Made by a program: the position numbers and the translations under genes
Notes under the pieces: generated by a model
Databases searched by the model: none
Seen by the model: the letters and a program-made list of their open reading frames with translations, nothing else
Told to the model about the DNA's origin: nothing
Source: Nonlabens spongiae
Lineage (GTDB): Bacteria; Bacteroidota; Bacteroidia; Flavobacteriales; Flavobacteriaceae
Direction of reading: 5' to 3'
DNA: 64,000 nt
Assembly: GCF_002117125.1 (NCBI RefSeq)
Contig: NZ_CP019344.1
Span: forward strand, 992,001 to 1,056,000
In this document: in pieces, positions 26,405-35,791 of the stretch
Position numbering within the stretch: the first letter of the stretch is position 1
How the letters are laid out: each line of letters opens with the position of its first letter

Positions 26405-28897
26405 TTGAAACAGCTTCATACTATTCTTCTGCTAATTTTTAGCTCAGGTCTTCTTGCTCAAAACGCAGTCATACAAGGAATTATACTCGATGCAAATCAA
26501 GAACCTATTGAGAACATAAATGTTTCACTCGTCGGATCAGAAAAAGGTACATCAACAGACTCAACTGGCTTCTACCGACTCTTAATTCCAGCTGATACCG
26601 AAGTTGATATCAAGTTTTATTCTTTAACTCACAATACGTATATCCTCAAGAATATTATCGTAGAAGCAGGAGCTCCTTTTGAATTCAATCCCATCTTGGA
26701 GCTAAAAGTGACCGAAATAGAGACAGTGATCATTACTCGAGTTTCTGAGCAAGAATTTGAAGGAGTCACCACTATTGAACCAAAACTTCTCTCTCGCATA
26801 CCTGGCGTCCAGGCTGGAGTTGAAAATTTAATTAAATCACTTCCTGGAGTAAGCAACAATAATGAATTGAGTACTCAGTATAACGTACGTGGCGGAAACT
26901 TTGATGAAAACCTCGTCTACATCAATGAGATCGAAGTTTACCGACCTTTTCTTGTAAGAAGTGGTCAGCAAGAAGGATTGAGTATTTTAAATAGCGATCT
27001 GGTACGCAGTGTAGATTTCAGTGCGGGAGGTTTTCAGGCCCAGTATGGGGATAAATTGAGCTCAGTGCTGGATATTAAATACAGACGTCCTAAATCTTTC
27101 GGAGCAGGAGTTGATGCTAGTTTTTTAGGCGTAAATAGCTATGTCGAAGGTAAAAAAGATGACTTTACAGGAATTCTGGGATTGCGTTATCGCGACAATA
27201 GTCTATTTGTAAGTTCTAGGGAAACTGAGGCTATTGCCGTACCTCGATTCTTTGACGCGCAGACCTATTTGACATATCAATTCAATTCAAGGTTTGAATT
27301 AGGCTTTTTGGGAAACATAGCTATTAATAGTTACGAGTTCCAGCCGCTTAACTCTCAGACTAATTTTGGAACCGTTCAAGATGCCCAGGCTCTTATCATC
27401 AATTATGATGGTCGTGAAGACGATCAGTACGAAACCTATTTCGGTGCTTTAAAAGCCAGTTATGATGTAAATGATGACCTCAATTTGCGATTTATTTCCA
27501 GTATCTACCATACGCAGGAACAGGAGCACTTTGATATTTTGGCACGCTATCGCATCGGTCGGCCTAATACAGATATAGGTGGTGATAATCTGGGAGAAGT
27601 AGATTTTACAACCGCTATTGGCTCTGAACTGGATCATGGGCGCAATGATCTGGATGCATTGATCGTAAATCTACAGCATAGAGGAACAGTAAAGATCGAT
27701 AGTGAAAAGAAAGACAAAGATTTACTGGAATGGGGTGTAAAATTTACCAAAGAAGACATTAGAGATCGAGTCAGGGAATATACTGTCATTGACAGTGCCG
27801 GATTTAGCGTGCGCCCTCCTCTTTCTGAGTTTACAAATCGCGAACCTTATTTTTCATTTGAGGCACCGCTAGAACCATTTCTAAATGTAAGAGCAAACAA
27901 TGATGTCAACACGACTCGTTATCAAGCTTTTCTACAATATAGCAGTCGAGGTTATCTAGGCGATCACGAGATTTTCTGGAATGTAGGAGCTCGTAGTCAT
28001 ACCTGGACCGTGGCTGGAAATGATTTTGAGGACACAACTCAAACTGTAGTCTCAGGAAGATCTCAGGCTGCCATCAAACCCGACTGGCAAAATACTGATA
28101 TGCTCTTCAGACTTTCTGGAGGATTGTATTACCAGCCTCCATTTTATCGTGAATTGAGAAACTTTCAAGGGGAAGTCGTTCCTGATGTCAAGGCTCAGAA
28201 ATCCATCCACATCGTCGCAGGAAACGACTGGAGCTTCAACTGGACGAGCAAAGAGGGCGAGAAACGTCCCTTCAAACTAACAACAGAAGTCTATTATAAG
28301 GACCTGGATGATGTCAACACCTACACGGTAGAAAATGTACGCATACGCTACCGAGCAGATAATGTTTCCCGAGCTTATGCCTATGGAGCTGATGTAAGAT
28401 TGAACGGTGAGTTCATTCAAGGAACTGAAAGCTGGATCAGTTTAGGGTATTTAAAAACCGAAGAAAACATCAATGATCGCGGTTACATCTCCAGACCTAC
28501 AGACCAGCGTCTGAAGGTGGCTTTCTTGTTTCAAGACTATGTTCCGCGCCTGCCGAACTTGAAGGCTTATCTGAATATGGTTTATCAGACAGGCTTGCCG
28601 GGCGGCTCCCCCAGTTATGCAGATCCTTATGATTTTCAATTCCGTCTCAAGGATTACTTCAGGGCAGATCTAGGGATTCAATATGTCTTTGTCGATGATA
28701 AAATTAGACCTCCCGAGGGCAGCTGGTTGGGCAAATTCAGAGAATTATCTCTGGGTGCACAGATTTTCAATATCTTCAATTATGAAAACAACATCAGTAA
28801 TCTTTGGGTAAGAGATGTTGCCAGTGGTTCACAACTGGCCGTTCCCGTAAGATTGACACCACGGGTGTTCAATTTGAGATTGATCGCAAGGATGTAG
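26405..28897 (+). CDS. TonB-dependent receptor with carboxypeptidase-regulatory domain
   Basis: An 830-aa outer-membrane receptor. It starts on TTG: the codon at 26405 opens MKQLHTILLLIFSSGLLAQ, a good signal peptide, and no upstream ATG fits. A CarboxypepD_reg-like domain (about 20-95, IQGIILDANQEPIENINVSLVG) is followed by a plug (about 115-225, with QYNVRGGNFDENLVYINEIEVYRP) and a beta-barrel ending LRLIARM. The plug motif NVRGGNFDENLVY is typical of a flavobacterial subfamily of unknown substrate. It is probably translationally coupled to the M23 gene (2-base gap). No SusD partner follows. Confidence 0.9.
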   Translation: MKQLHTILLLIFSSGLLAQNAVIQGIILDANQEPIENINVSLVGSEKGTSTDSTGFYRLLIPADTEVDIKFYSLTHNTYILKNIIVEAGAPFEFNPILELKVTEIETVIITRVSEQEFEGVTTIEPKLLSRIPGVQAGVENLIKSLPGVSNNNELSTQYNVRGGNFDENLVYINEIEVYRPFLVRSGQQEGLSILNSDLVRSVDFSAGGFQAQYGDKLSSVLDIKYRRPKSFGAGVDASFLGVNSYVEGKKDDFTGILGLRYRDNSLFVSSRETEAIAVPRFFDAQTYLTYQFNSRFELGFLGNIAINSYEFQPLNSQTNFGTVQDAQALIINYDGREDDQYETYFGALKASYDVNDDLNLRFISSIYHTQEQEHFDILARYRIGRPNTDIGGDNLGEVDFTTAIGSELDHGRNDLDALIVNLQHRGTVKIDSEKKDKDLLEWGVKFTKEDIRDRVREYTVIDSAGFSVRPPLSEFTNREPYFSFEAPLEPFLNVRANNDVNTTRYQAFLQYSSRGYLGDHEIFWNVGARSHTWTVAGNDFEDTTQTVVSGRSQAAIKPDWQNTDMLFRLSGGLYYQPPFYRELRNFQGEVVPDVKAQKSIHIVAGNDWSFNWTSKEGEKRPFKLTTEVYYKDLDDVNTYTVENVRIRYRADNVSRAYAYGADVRLNGEFIQGTESWISLGYLKTEENINDRGYISRPTDQRLKVAFLFQDYVPRLPNLKAYLNMVYQTGLPGGSPSYADPYDFQFRLKDYFRADLGIQYVFVDDKIRPPEGSWLGKFRELSLGAQIFNIFNYENNISNLWVRDVASGSQLAVPVRLTPRVFNLRLIARM

Positions 28898-28956
28898 GAG
28901 CGAGATTCTATTACCTTGGGAAGAGCTTCAAGTATAGATGATATTTTGAATTGTCC

Positions 28957-28972
28957 CGCTTTCGCGAAAGCG
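28957..28972. repeat. CGCTTTCGCGAAAGCG palindrome between convergent genes
   Basis: Exact copy, 60 bases past the TonB receptor stop and 9 bases before the stop of the cysteine desulfurase gene. No T-run follows, so it is not a standard terminator. Confidence 0.95.
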
Positions 28973-28980
28973 AGAGCACC

Positions 28981-30147
28981 TTACACAGTAACGGGATTCA
29001 AGCTATCTATATATTCCTTAAGTACATTTACCACGTAGTCTAACTCTTCCTTAGTATTGAAGATCGAAAAACTGAATCTCAGACTGGGCTTGTTGAGATC
29101 CTCATCAGGAAGAATGCTCGTCAGCACGTGCGAACCTTTTTGAGAACCGCTCTGGCAGGCGCTCCCTTTAGAACAAGCAATACCTTTTAAATCCATGGTA
29201 AACAATAACATCGCAGCTTTGTCGGCTGGACAGGGAAGACACACGTTGAGCAATGTGTAGGTACTTTTCACATGATCCCCACAGCTGCCATTGAATTTTA
29301 CACCTGGAATTTTTTCGGACAATTCTGTTTTGAAATAATCTTTCAAATCTAAAACATAGGCACGGTCCTGATCTAGATTCTCATAAGCCATGTTCAGCGC
29401 AAGATCCATGCCTGCGATATTGTGTACGCTTTCAGTTCCAGCGCGGATACCGCGTTCTTGAGAACCTCCCAAAATCAAAGGTTTAAGGCCGGTTCCTTTA
29501 CGTATAAATGCAAACCCCACACCTTTGGGACCATGAAATTTATGGGCACTCACGGCCGTAAAATCTATAGGAAGCTTAGAAAGTTCCATCTCATAATGGC
29601 CTATGGACTGTACGCAATCTGAATGAAATAGAGCGTCGTACTTTTTACAAAGCTCGCCCACAGTCTTTACATCTAGCTTGTTGCCTATCTCATTGTTGAT
29701 ATGCATAAGAGAAACCAGCGTTTTACCGCTTCCACTCTCAAGTAATTCTTCCAGATGTCTCATGTCAACACTCCCACATTCTTTGAGTCTGACGTGATCC
29801 ACTTCTACTCCATATTTTTCCTTGCAATGATCAATAATGTAAAGAACAGCGTGGTGTTCAATAGAAGAACTGATGATGCGCGTAACACCTAGATCTCTCA
29901 CACAACTATGAATGGCTAGATTATCTGCCTCAGTTCCTCCTGAAGTAAAAATGATTTCCGCAGCTGTGACATTAAGGTGTTTAGCAATATTTTTACGAGC
30001 ATTCTCGATGATAGATTTTGCACTGCGGCCGTAGCTGTGCGTGGAACTGGGGTTACCATATTGCTCTTTCATGACTTGGGTCATGTGATCGATGACTTCC
30101 GGTCGCATTTGGGTGGTTGCGGCACTATCTAGATATACTTGTCTCAT
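28981..30147 (-). CDS. Cysteine desulfurase (NifS/IscS type)
   Basis: A 388-aa PLP enzyme that moves sulfur from cysteine for Fe-S cluster or thio-modification pathways (EC 2.8.1.7). The N-terminus is YLDSAATTQMRPEV, and the cofactor Lys is in SAHKFHGPKGVGF (about 201). The active Cys is in GSACQSGSQKGSHVL (about 328). The long insert before the Cys (GIACSKGSACQSG) is of the NifS type. The start codon lies 6 bases after a TACCTTTG box, so the leader must be very short. No iscU or suf genes are adjacent. Confidence 0.93.
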   Translation of the reverse strand: MRQVYLDSAATTQMRPEVIDHMTQVMKEQYGNPSSTHSYGRSAKSIIENARKNIAKHLNVTAAEIIFTSGGTEADNLAIHSCVRDLGVTRIISSSIEHHAVLYIIDHCKEKYGVEVDHVRLKECGSVDMRHLEELLESGSGKTLVSLMHINNEIGNKLDVKTVGELCKKYDALFHSDCVQSIGHYEMELSKLPIDFTAVSAHKFHGPKGVGFAFIRKGTGLKPLILGGSQERGIRAGTESVHNIAGMDLALNMAYENLDQDRAYVLDLKDYFKTELSEKIPGVKFNGSCGDHVKSTYTLLNVCLPCPADKAAMLLFTMDLKGIACSKGSACQSGSQKGSHVLTSILPDEDLNKPSLRFSFSIFNTKEELDYVVNVLKEYIDSLNPVTV

Positions 30148-30152
30148 GAGAG

Positions 30153-30160
30153 CAAAGGTA
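30153..30160 (-). promoter_or_regulatory. Candidate -7 box of the cysteine desulfurase gene
   Basis: The minus strand reads TACCTTTG, a match to TAnnTTTG, only 6 bases before the start codon. This implies a near-leaderless mRNA. No -33 box is seen. Confidence 0.4.
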
Positions 30161-30218
30161 AAATTTTTAGAATTATTTAGTAAAAGGATTGCAAGCGATA
30201 AAACAGTATTTTTGAAGT

Positions 30219-31106
30219 ATGAGAAAGATTTGTTTTTTACTTTTAGCCAGCCTACTAGTTGCCTGTGATGACGGCGATATTATCACGGAAGAATTTGATT
30301 TTGAAAATACGGCGATTAACATACGTGAGCCACTGGATCCTGAAAACTCAGGGAGGGTAATATTTTTCAAGAATAAAACAGATACACGAGAAGCCCTGAT
30401 CCTATCATTTGACATAAATGATGATTTCCTCACTGATGATGGATCAGGAGCGATCGAACTTAGAGGAACAAATATTCTTGAATACCGCAGATTTAATGTC
30501 GCGCCGGAAGATGAGTATTTTCGCCAATTAGTACCTCCAGTTGAGCCGAGAGTTGAAGAAGTTTTTACCGCTACTGCTGGAACAATTAATTTTACTACCA
30601 CCATAATTGAAGATGATAGAGATGGTGTTCCTTTTGAACTAGAGATAAATGGAGATACTGATGGGGATGGTGTACCCAACTATCTTGATCTGGACGATGA
30701 TGGTGACAATGTTCCTACCGCTGATGAAGTTCCCGATTTGAACGAAGATCAAACCGACTTTGTCGAGGTAACTGATACCGATGGCGACAACAAATTGAAT
30801 TATTTAGACGAAGACGATGATGACGATCTTGTTAAAACACGGCAAGAAACACTTGATGGAGATATAAACCCAGCAAACGACCTTCAAGATGGAGTCCCTA
30901 ATTATCTCAACGAGGCTGTAAGCGAGGCCGCCTCGCCGCGTATAGAAGATGATGCCAGAATTCCACACACATTTGTGCGTCGTTACGAAATTACAATTAC
31001 GATAATTGATCTCGTATTATCAAATGGTAGTGAAGAGTTCATATTTGAATCTTTTGACTTTGGCACCTACGCTCAAGAAAACCTGTTGACCATTCAATTT
31101 AACTGA
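30219..31106 (+). CDS. Lipoprotein with thrombospondin type 3-like calcium-binding repeats
   Basis: A 295-aa lipoprotein with SPII lipobox LLVAC (Cys 16). Residues about 143-235 contain calcium-binding DTDGDGVPNYLDLDDDGD-type repeats (three to four Asp-rich turns, with DTDGDNKLNYLDEDDDDD further on), as in TSP3 repeats. The flanking regions look like beta-sandwiches. It is probably surface- or periplasm-located, with a structural role. Its 3' end overlaps the Smr gene tail by 8 bases, tail to tail. Confidence 0.8.
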   Translation: MRKICFLLLASLLVACDDGDIITEEFDFENTAINIREPLDPENSGRVIFFKNKTDTREALILSFDINDDFLTDDGSGAIELRGTNILEYRRFNVAPEDEYFRQLVPPVEPRVEEVFTATAGTINFTTTIIEDDRDGVPFELEINGDTDGDGVPNYLDLDDDGDNVPTADEVPDLNEDQTDFVEVTDTDGDNKLNYLDEDDDDDLVKTRQETLDGDINPANDLQDGVPNYLNEAVSEAASPRIEDDARIPHTFVRRYEITITIIDLVLSNGSEEFIFESFDFGTYAQENLLTIQFN

Positions 31107-31620
31107 ACTTATAAAAAACCACCTCAGTTGCTCCGTAACCAAAACGCTTATAATCAGCATCGTGGTAATTGATACTAGTCTTACCATTTAGGAAATGATG
31201 CAATTCTTTTTTAAGTTTTCCCTTTCCTACTCCGTGTATGAGGATTACTTTTTTAATTCGTTTTGACTCAGCTTCTTCGAGGGCAGATTTGGCTCGATCA
31301 AGTTGCGCGACTACCTTTTCATGATTAGTCATGTTTGAAGTATGGGAAACCACTTCGTGCAAATGTAAATCTACAACCATCTCATCAATATTGGTCAGGC
31401 CTTTTGGACTGCTTGCCGGTTCAGTGGATTGATCTTGTATAGGTGTTTCAAATTCAAAATCGCCTGACAAAATAAGCTGACTCGCCGGTCTGGTATGTTC
31501 AAATCCATGCTCGCAAATGAAGGTTATCTGTTTCGCTTTCGCGAAAGCGAAATTCCCACATAGATCTTCATCGATCACACAAACCAGATCACCTGGTTTG
31601 AGCTGGTCAATCTTGATCAT
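31099..31620 (-). CDS. Smr-domain protein
   Basis: About 173 aa with a C-terminal Smr domain: MVVDLHLHEV (about 80-90) and ILIHGVGKGKLKKEL (about 126-140). Smr domains act on nucleic acids in the MutS2 and Smr families. The N-terminal third (GDLVCVIDEDLCGNF) resembles the beta-barrel of DUF2027-type Smr proteins in Bacteroidota. The start at 31620 (MIKIDQLKPGD) is preferred over the Met at 31662 because it overlaps the preceding small gene by only 14 bases. A palindrome copy encodes FAFAKAKQ near residue 30. Its role may be in repair or translation quality control. Confidence 0.85.
   Translation of the reverse strand: MIKIDQLKPGDLVCVIDEDLCGNFAFAKAKQITFICEHGFEHTRPASQLILSGDFEFETPIQDQSTEPASSPKGLTNIDEMVVDLHLHEVVSHTSNMTNHEKVVAQLDRAKSALEEAESKRIKKVILIHGVGKGKLKKELHHFLNGKTSINYHDADYKRFGYGATEVVFYKFS
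31534..31549. repeat. CGCTTTCGCGAAAGCG palindrome inside the Smr gene
   Basis: Exact copy, read on the minus strand as AFAKA in GNFAFAKAKQ. The flanking bases extend the symmetry (TTT / AAA). Confidence 0.95.
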
Positions 31621-31798
31621 CGAGGTGATCATCTTTATGCTGACTCCAGTACACTGAAGCACGGTAAGCCCCTAACATTAACAAAATAATTCCACCTACC
31701 TGAATTATCACATTTTCATCACCTGAAATCAAGTGGTATGCAAGCATGGAAGATCCTATGATAATCAAGATAGTATTTAGGAACTGAGGGTTTTTCAT
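31607..31798 (-). CDS. Small two-helix membrane protein
   Basis: A 63-aa protein with two hydrophobic stretches (about 8-25 and 30-48) and an acidic-histidine tail (HKDDHLDDQD). It is immediately upstream of the Smr gene and overlaps its start by 14 bases, which supports co-translation. No family recognised. Confidence 0.7.
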   Translation of the reverse strand: MKNPQFLNTILIIIGSSMLAYHLISGDENVIIQVGGIILLMLGAYRASVYWSQHKDDHLDDQD

Positions 31799-31881
31799 GA
31801 GATTTCAATGTAGTTAATCGAAAGTCTTTTGTTTAAGGCAAAATTAGAAGATAATATAAGAGGAAAAAGATTAATATTTTT

Positions 31882-31889
31882 TATTTTTG
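31882..31889 (+). promoter_or_regulatory. Candidate -7 box of the T9SS type A gene
   Basis: TATTTTTG matches TAnnTTTG 22 bases before the proposed start at 31911. No TTG is found at the right spacing. Confidence 0.35.
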
Positions 31890-31910
31890 TTTTTTAAGAG
31901 AAAAAACACT

Positions 31911-33893
31911 ATGAAGAACTTTATTCTTTTGATTACCGCAGTTTTATGTTCGCAAATAGCGGCTGCTCAACTTTATGCGGAAAACAATAGCTATATCTTC
32001 AGCAAGGGATCAGATATTTTTGTACGTGAGAAAGTGAGATTACGCAACGGTAGTTTTCTTTACCTAAGAGGTGAATCGCAGCTCCTTCAAAAAGATGATG
32101 TCGACAATGAAGGCTCAGGCTTACTTTCAGTTTACCAAGAGGGAACCACAAATCAATTTACTTACAACTACTGGTCATCACCGGTAAGTAACGCTGATAC
32201 GGGTCTCGATGGTAATGTAGGTTTCTCAAGAACAGTAATCAAATATCCTATAACTGGAGGAGTAGTTGATGAATTTTCTAGAAACGCTGGTGATCCCGTT
32301 TTTCTCAATGCTCCTAATTATAATGGAATAACGGATGATGGAACTGCATCGATACCGCTCAGAATCGCTGGTTATTGGCTTTGGAATTTTGACAGTAGTG
32401 GTAATGCAGATACTGGATATGCTGGCTGGATCCCGTTTCAAGATGACTCAACCGTGCTTGAGCCAGGTTACGGATTTACTATGAAAGGTACTAGGACTAG
32501 AAATACTGGAAACACTCCTAACAGAAGAACTTTTAATGGGACCGTGGGACAGCGATATGATTTTAGAGGTCGTGCAAATAACGGTACCATTACGATGGGT
32601 GTAGGTAATGATAATGCAACTTTGATAGGTAATCCATACCCAAGTGCCATAGATCTCAAAAGGTTTCTTGAGGTAAATGCTGAGCACCAAGATGGCGGTG
32701 GAAACGATGTATTAATTAATCCTGAAATAAGATATTGGGAATCGGTAGAAGAGACTTCACATTATCTTATTGATTATCTAGGTGGATACGGTGTTTATTC
32801 TCCGCAAGGTTTTGAGGTGGGCAGCAATGACGGCTACGCAACCGAAGGTACCTACATTGAGCCTATTTTTAGGAGAACTGATAATGATGGTAATATATTA
32901 ACATCAACGGCTCAAACTGGTGGTGGATCTACTGATGGTGCTAGAAGATATGCCGCAGTAGGTCAAGGCTTTTTTGTTTGTAGAACAAATACTGCCGTAC
33001 CGGCGACTGAAAACTCTTTTGAAGCCACGCCTACTCCATTTATTACAGACGGTGTCGTGATAGGTACTGATAATGGAAGTAATATTCTAGGTTCTATAAT
33101 TTCTTTTACCAATGAAATGAGACAATGGAGAAAAGAAAATGGTAGTACATCAATTTTTAAAAGAAACCCTGGAGCGACCTCGAGCAACTCTAGCTCTAGT
33201 GGTACGGTTAGCATGACTTTAAACGTGGTGCATCGTGGAGAATATGTGAGACCACTCAAAATGGTTTTCCACCCTAGTACTTCTCAGGACTATGATCATG
33301 CATGGGAAGTTCCTGTCAATAATAGACTAGAAAATGATGCTTATGTTGACATAGAAGGTGGAGAATACATTCTTTCAACACAAAACTTTGATGTTAACAT
33401 GCGTATTCCAATTGGTCTTGAGGTTCAACACGATAATGATCAAGCTAGGCTGGTAGAATTTGAAGTTCCTGAGGAATTGAGACAGAACTTTGATCCAGCA
33501 GAAATATATCTTTACGATGGCCTATCTGGAATTTACCATGATATCAAGAATAGAAATCAATTCATTTTAGTTCAACCGGGTCACTATACTGATCGTTTTG
33601 AAATAACATTTACTGACGCTACCCTTAGCAATCCAGATTATGATTTCTCTGGTGTTGAAATATTTCAAAATAATAACATACAAAAACTTACTGTGCTTAA
33701 TCCAGACATGCTAGATGTTAAAGATATTACTTTATATGACCTTGCAGGTAGAATGGTAATCCGTTTGGATGATTTAGCTACAGAAGCAAGTTACACTTTG
33801 GGTACAGATACTTTTTCTACTGGAATTTATATCGCGAAGGTTACAACTAAGGATGACCTAGAGAAAACTACTAAAGTTAGTATTTCAAACTAA
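31911..33893 (+). CDS. T9SS type A cargo protein
   Basis: About 660 aa, secreted through the type IX system. An upstream in-frame Met at 31887 overlaps the -7 box, so the start is placed at 31911 (MKNFILLITAVLCSQIAAAQ), a good signal peptide. The middle contains conserved segments seen in exported flavobacterial proteins (YWSSPVSNADTG, GYWLWNFDSSG, LIGNPYPSAIDL, VGQGFFVCR). The last about 70 residues are the type A sorting domain (ITLYDLAGRMVIRLDDL, STGIYIAKVTTKDDLEKTTKV). It is probably a surface-exposed adhesin or structural protein; the enzymatic role is unknown. DUF2752 follows 14 bases later. Confidence 0.9.
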   Translation: MKNFILLITAVLCSQIAAAQLYAENNSYIFSKGSDIFVREKVRLRNGSFLYLRGESQLLQKDDVDNEGSGLLSVYQEGTTNQFTYNYWSSPVSNADTGLDGNVGFSRTVIKYPITGGVVDEFSRNAGDPVFLNAPNYNGITDDGTASIPLRIAGYWLWNFDSSGNADTGYAGWIPFQDDSTVLEPGYGFTMKGTRTRNTGNTPNRRTFNGTVGQRYDFRGRANNGTITMGVGNDNATLIGNPYPSAIDLKRFLEVNAEHQDGGGNDVLINPEIRYWESVEETSHYLIDYLGGYGVYSPQGFEVGSNDGYATEGTYIEPIFRRTDNDGNILTSTAQTGGGSTDGARRYAAVGQGFFVCRTNTAVPATENSFEATPTPFITDGVVIGTDNGSNILGSIISFTNEMRQWRKENGSTSIFKRNPGATSSNSSSSGTVSMTLNVVHRGEYVRPLKMVFHPSTSQDYDHAWEVPVNNRLENDAYVDIEGGEYILSTQNFDVNMRIPIGLEVQHDNDQARLVEFEVPEELRQNFDPAEIYLYDGLSGIYHDIKNRNQFILVQPGHYTDRFEITFTDATLSNPDYDFSGVEIFQNNNIQKLTVLNPDMLDVKDITLYDLAGRMVIRLDDLATEASYTLGTDTFSTGIYIAKVTTKDDLEKTTKVSISN

Positions 33894-33907
33894 GTTGACA
33901 TAAGCTT

Positions 33908-34195
33908 ATGAATGAAAGCTGGATGCTTCCTTGCGTCAGCAAAAAAATAACTGGAATGGACTGTCCTGGATGTGGTATCCAGCGGTCCATTTCTTTTTTG
34001 CTTAAAGGTGAACTCGTAGATTCTTTTTTAATGTACCCTGGCCTATTGCCTATTGCAACCTTATTTACTTTTTTGGTTGTAGATTTTTTCTTTACTATCA
34101 AACACTCAGAAAAAATCAAATTATTCTTAACCTTTTTTACTTTAGGGACAGTTGTGGTAAGCTATATTATCAAAATGGTTTTTTTGTATCTCTAG
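33908..34195 (+). CDS. DUF2752 membrane protein
   Basis: A 95-aa protein with the diagnostic motif MDCPGCGIQRSISFLLKG (about 17-34) and two or three TM segments. DUF2752 proteins are short membrane proteins of unknown function with a CPxCG zinc- or metal-like motif. It follows the T9SS gene by 14 bases, so co-transcription is likely. It ends 9 bases from the convergent AraC gene. Confidence 0.85.
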   Translation: MNESWMLPCVSKKITGMDCPGCGIQRSISFLLKGELVDSFLMYPGLLPIATLFTFLVVDFFFTIKHSEKIKLFLTFFTLGTVVVSYIIKMVFLYL

Positions 34196-34204
34196 AGAAT
34201 TGGA

Positions 34205-35083
34205 TCAGTTTCTCTCGCTCATCGCCATTTCAAGCTTTAATTCTTTTCGGTAGGCACTAGCCGTTTTTCCAGTTATTTGTTTGAATACCTTGTTGAAATG
34301 AGAGAAGTTGTTAAAACCTGATTCAAAAGATACATCTGCGATACTGGAATTACTCTCAGAAAGTAATTTAGTTGCATGTACTACACGATATTCATTAACC
34401 ATTTGCGTGAATGTTTTACCTGAAACTTTTTTAAAATAACGGCAAAATGCGGGTACTGTCATATTAACTTCTTCGGCTATAGATTCTAAAGCAATAGGTT
34501 TTTTGAAGTTCCTGTTGATATATTTATACGTATTTTCAATACGCGAATTGTCTTGGACATCAGATTGAAAGGTGAAGCGAGAGGCATTCAATACCGTATA
34601 GTCAGTTGTTATGCTCAACTCATAAAGAATCTCTAGTAATAAATTCAGCCTGTAAAATCCAGCTACGGTAGCCAGCTTATGGATGCGAGCACCCAAAGTA
34701 TTTTTAGTCTCCTTGTGAAAGATGAGACCATTTTTGGCTCGTTCAAACAACATTTGAATGCCGTTCAGCTCTGGTACTTTTGCGATTTCGTTACCTAAAA
34801 ACTCGGGATGAAATTGAACCAAGAGTTCAGATCCATGATTGGGACGGTCAGTAAAGCCTATATGAGGAAGCATGGATCCTATTAATAGCAGCTGACTATT
34901 ATGATAATAGGACATGTGATTCCCCACATGACGTTTACCACTACCGTCATCTACATAAACTAATTCGACCTCTGGATGATAATGCCAAAAAGGCTTCATC
35001 GTTCCTCGTTCCTCTCTTTTGTGTTCAACATAAATCGAGCTACCTATTTCAGGATGAATTTTCTCATATACTGGCTCTTTCAT
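34205..35083 (-). CDS. AraC-family transcriptional regulator
   Basis: A 292-aa cytoplasmic DNA-binding protein. The N-terminal half is cupin-like (FWHYHPEVELVYVDDGSGK, about 27-45, then GSMLPHIGFTD), typical of ligand-sensing AraC regulators. The C-terminal AraC HTH pair covers about 190-285 (IALESIAEEVNMTVPAFCRYFK and ISDVSFESGFNNFSHFNKVFK-like segments). The inducer is unknown. Genes beside it do not point to an obvious target. Confidence 0.92.
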   Translation of the reverse strand: MKEPVYEKIHPEIGSSIYVEHKREERGTMKPFWHYHPEVELVYVDDGSGKRHVGNHMSYYHNSQLLLIGSMLPHIGFTDRPNHGSELLVQFHPEFLGNEIAKVPELNGIQMLFERAKNGLIFHKETKNTLGARIHKLATVAGFYRLNLLLEILYELSITTDYTVLNASRFTFQSDVQDNSRIENTYKYINRNFKKPIALESIAEEVNMTVPAFCRYFKKVSGKTFTQMVNEYRVVHATKLLSESNSSIADVSFESGFNNFSHFNKVFKQITGKTASAYRKELKLEMAMSERN

Positions 35084-35200
35084 AACATGATTTATGTGAT
35101 TTCAAAGATAGTAAAAAAGCTAATTTTCAACCAAATTAACACGAAAACGTTAGAGTAAGGTATTATACAATCAATTTAGCATATAAATTGATCAATTTGC

Positions 35201-35234
35201 TTGTTTTCAACACATGTAAACCAGATTATGTTTG
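35201..35234 (+). promoter_or_regulatory. Promoter of the small secreted-protein gene
   Basis: TTG (35201-35203), 23 bases, then TATGTTTG (35227-35234), which is within the 17-23 base range. The start codon at 35262 is 27 bases downstream. Confidence 0.65.
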
Positions 35235-35261
35235 TATTGTAATATTTTAAAAAACATGATT

Positions 35262-35618
35262 ATGAAAAAGCAAGTTTTAAATTACGTTATCATTCTAATC
35301 GCAACTCTTAGCACATCTTTCAGCGTTGCAAATTCAGGATTACCTTCGTCAGGTATCACTACTATTGAATTTGAAAATGTACACGCTGGTGAAATACTCA
35401 GTATGTACACACAAAGCTATGAGCTCGTATATTCTGAATCGGTAACGGAAAATGGATTGTTCCGCAAAAATTACGATATGAGTCTCCTCCCTGATGGAAA
35501 TTACATAATCGTATTGGAAAAAACTGAAAAGCTAGAGACTCAAACATTTACCATTCAAAACGGTATTGCTGTAAATCTATCTGAAAAATCATCGTTTAAA
35601 AGCCTACAGCTCATTTGA
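35262..35618 (+). CDS. Small secreted beta-rich protein
   Basis: About 118 aa. The start at 35262 (MKKQVLNYVIILIATLSTSFS) gives a signal peptide, and the in-frame Met at 35232 would lie inside the promoter. The mature part is beta-rich, and LPDGNYIIVLEKTEK resembles the turn of DUF3244-like or sorting-domain-like modules. I cannot name a function. It is monocistronic, with a good upstream promoter. Confidence 0.7.
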   Translation: MKKQVLNYVIILIATLSTSFSVANSGLPSSGITTIEFENVHAGEILSMYTQSYELVYSESVTENGLFRKNYDMSLLPDGNYIIVLEKTEKLETQTFTIQNGIAVNLSEKSSFKSLQLI

Positions 35619-35791
35619 TCAACAATAAACTGTATGTGAGTCTGTATACAATACATAATTCTAGTTTAAGTATAAAGTTGTAATTCAACGGTGAGATGAT
35701 ACATAATTCTACCGCACAAGGTAAAGGGTATTTATGAAGTAGTCATGAGATCACACGGTAAGGTGTTCAAATCTAATATCGAGATTTAAAG

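Noticed and set aside
30173-30679. 168-codon Ser-rich minus-strand frame
   Set aside because: It is antisense to the TSP3 lipoprotein; Ser richness reflects the Asp/Glu codons on the other strand.
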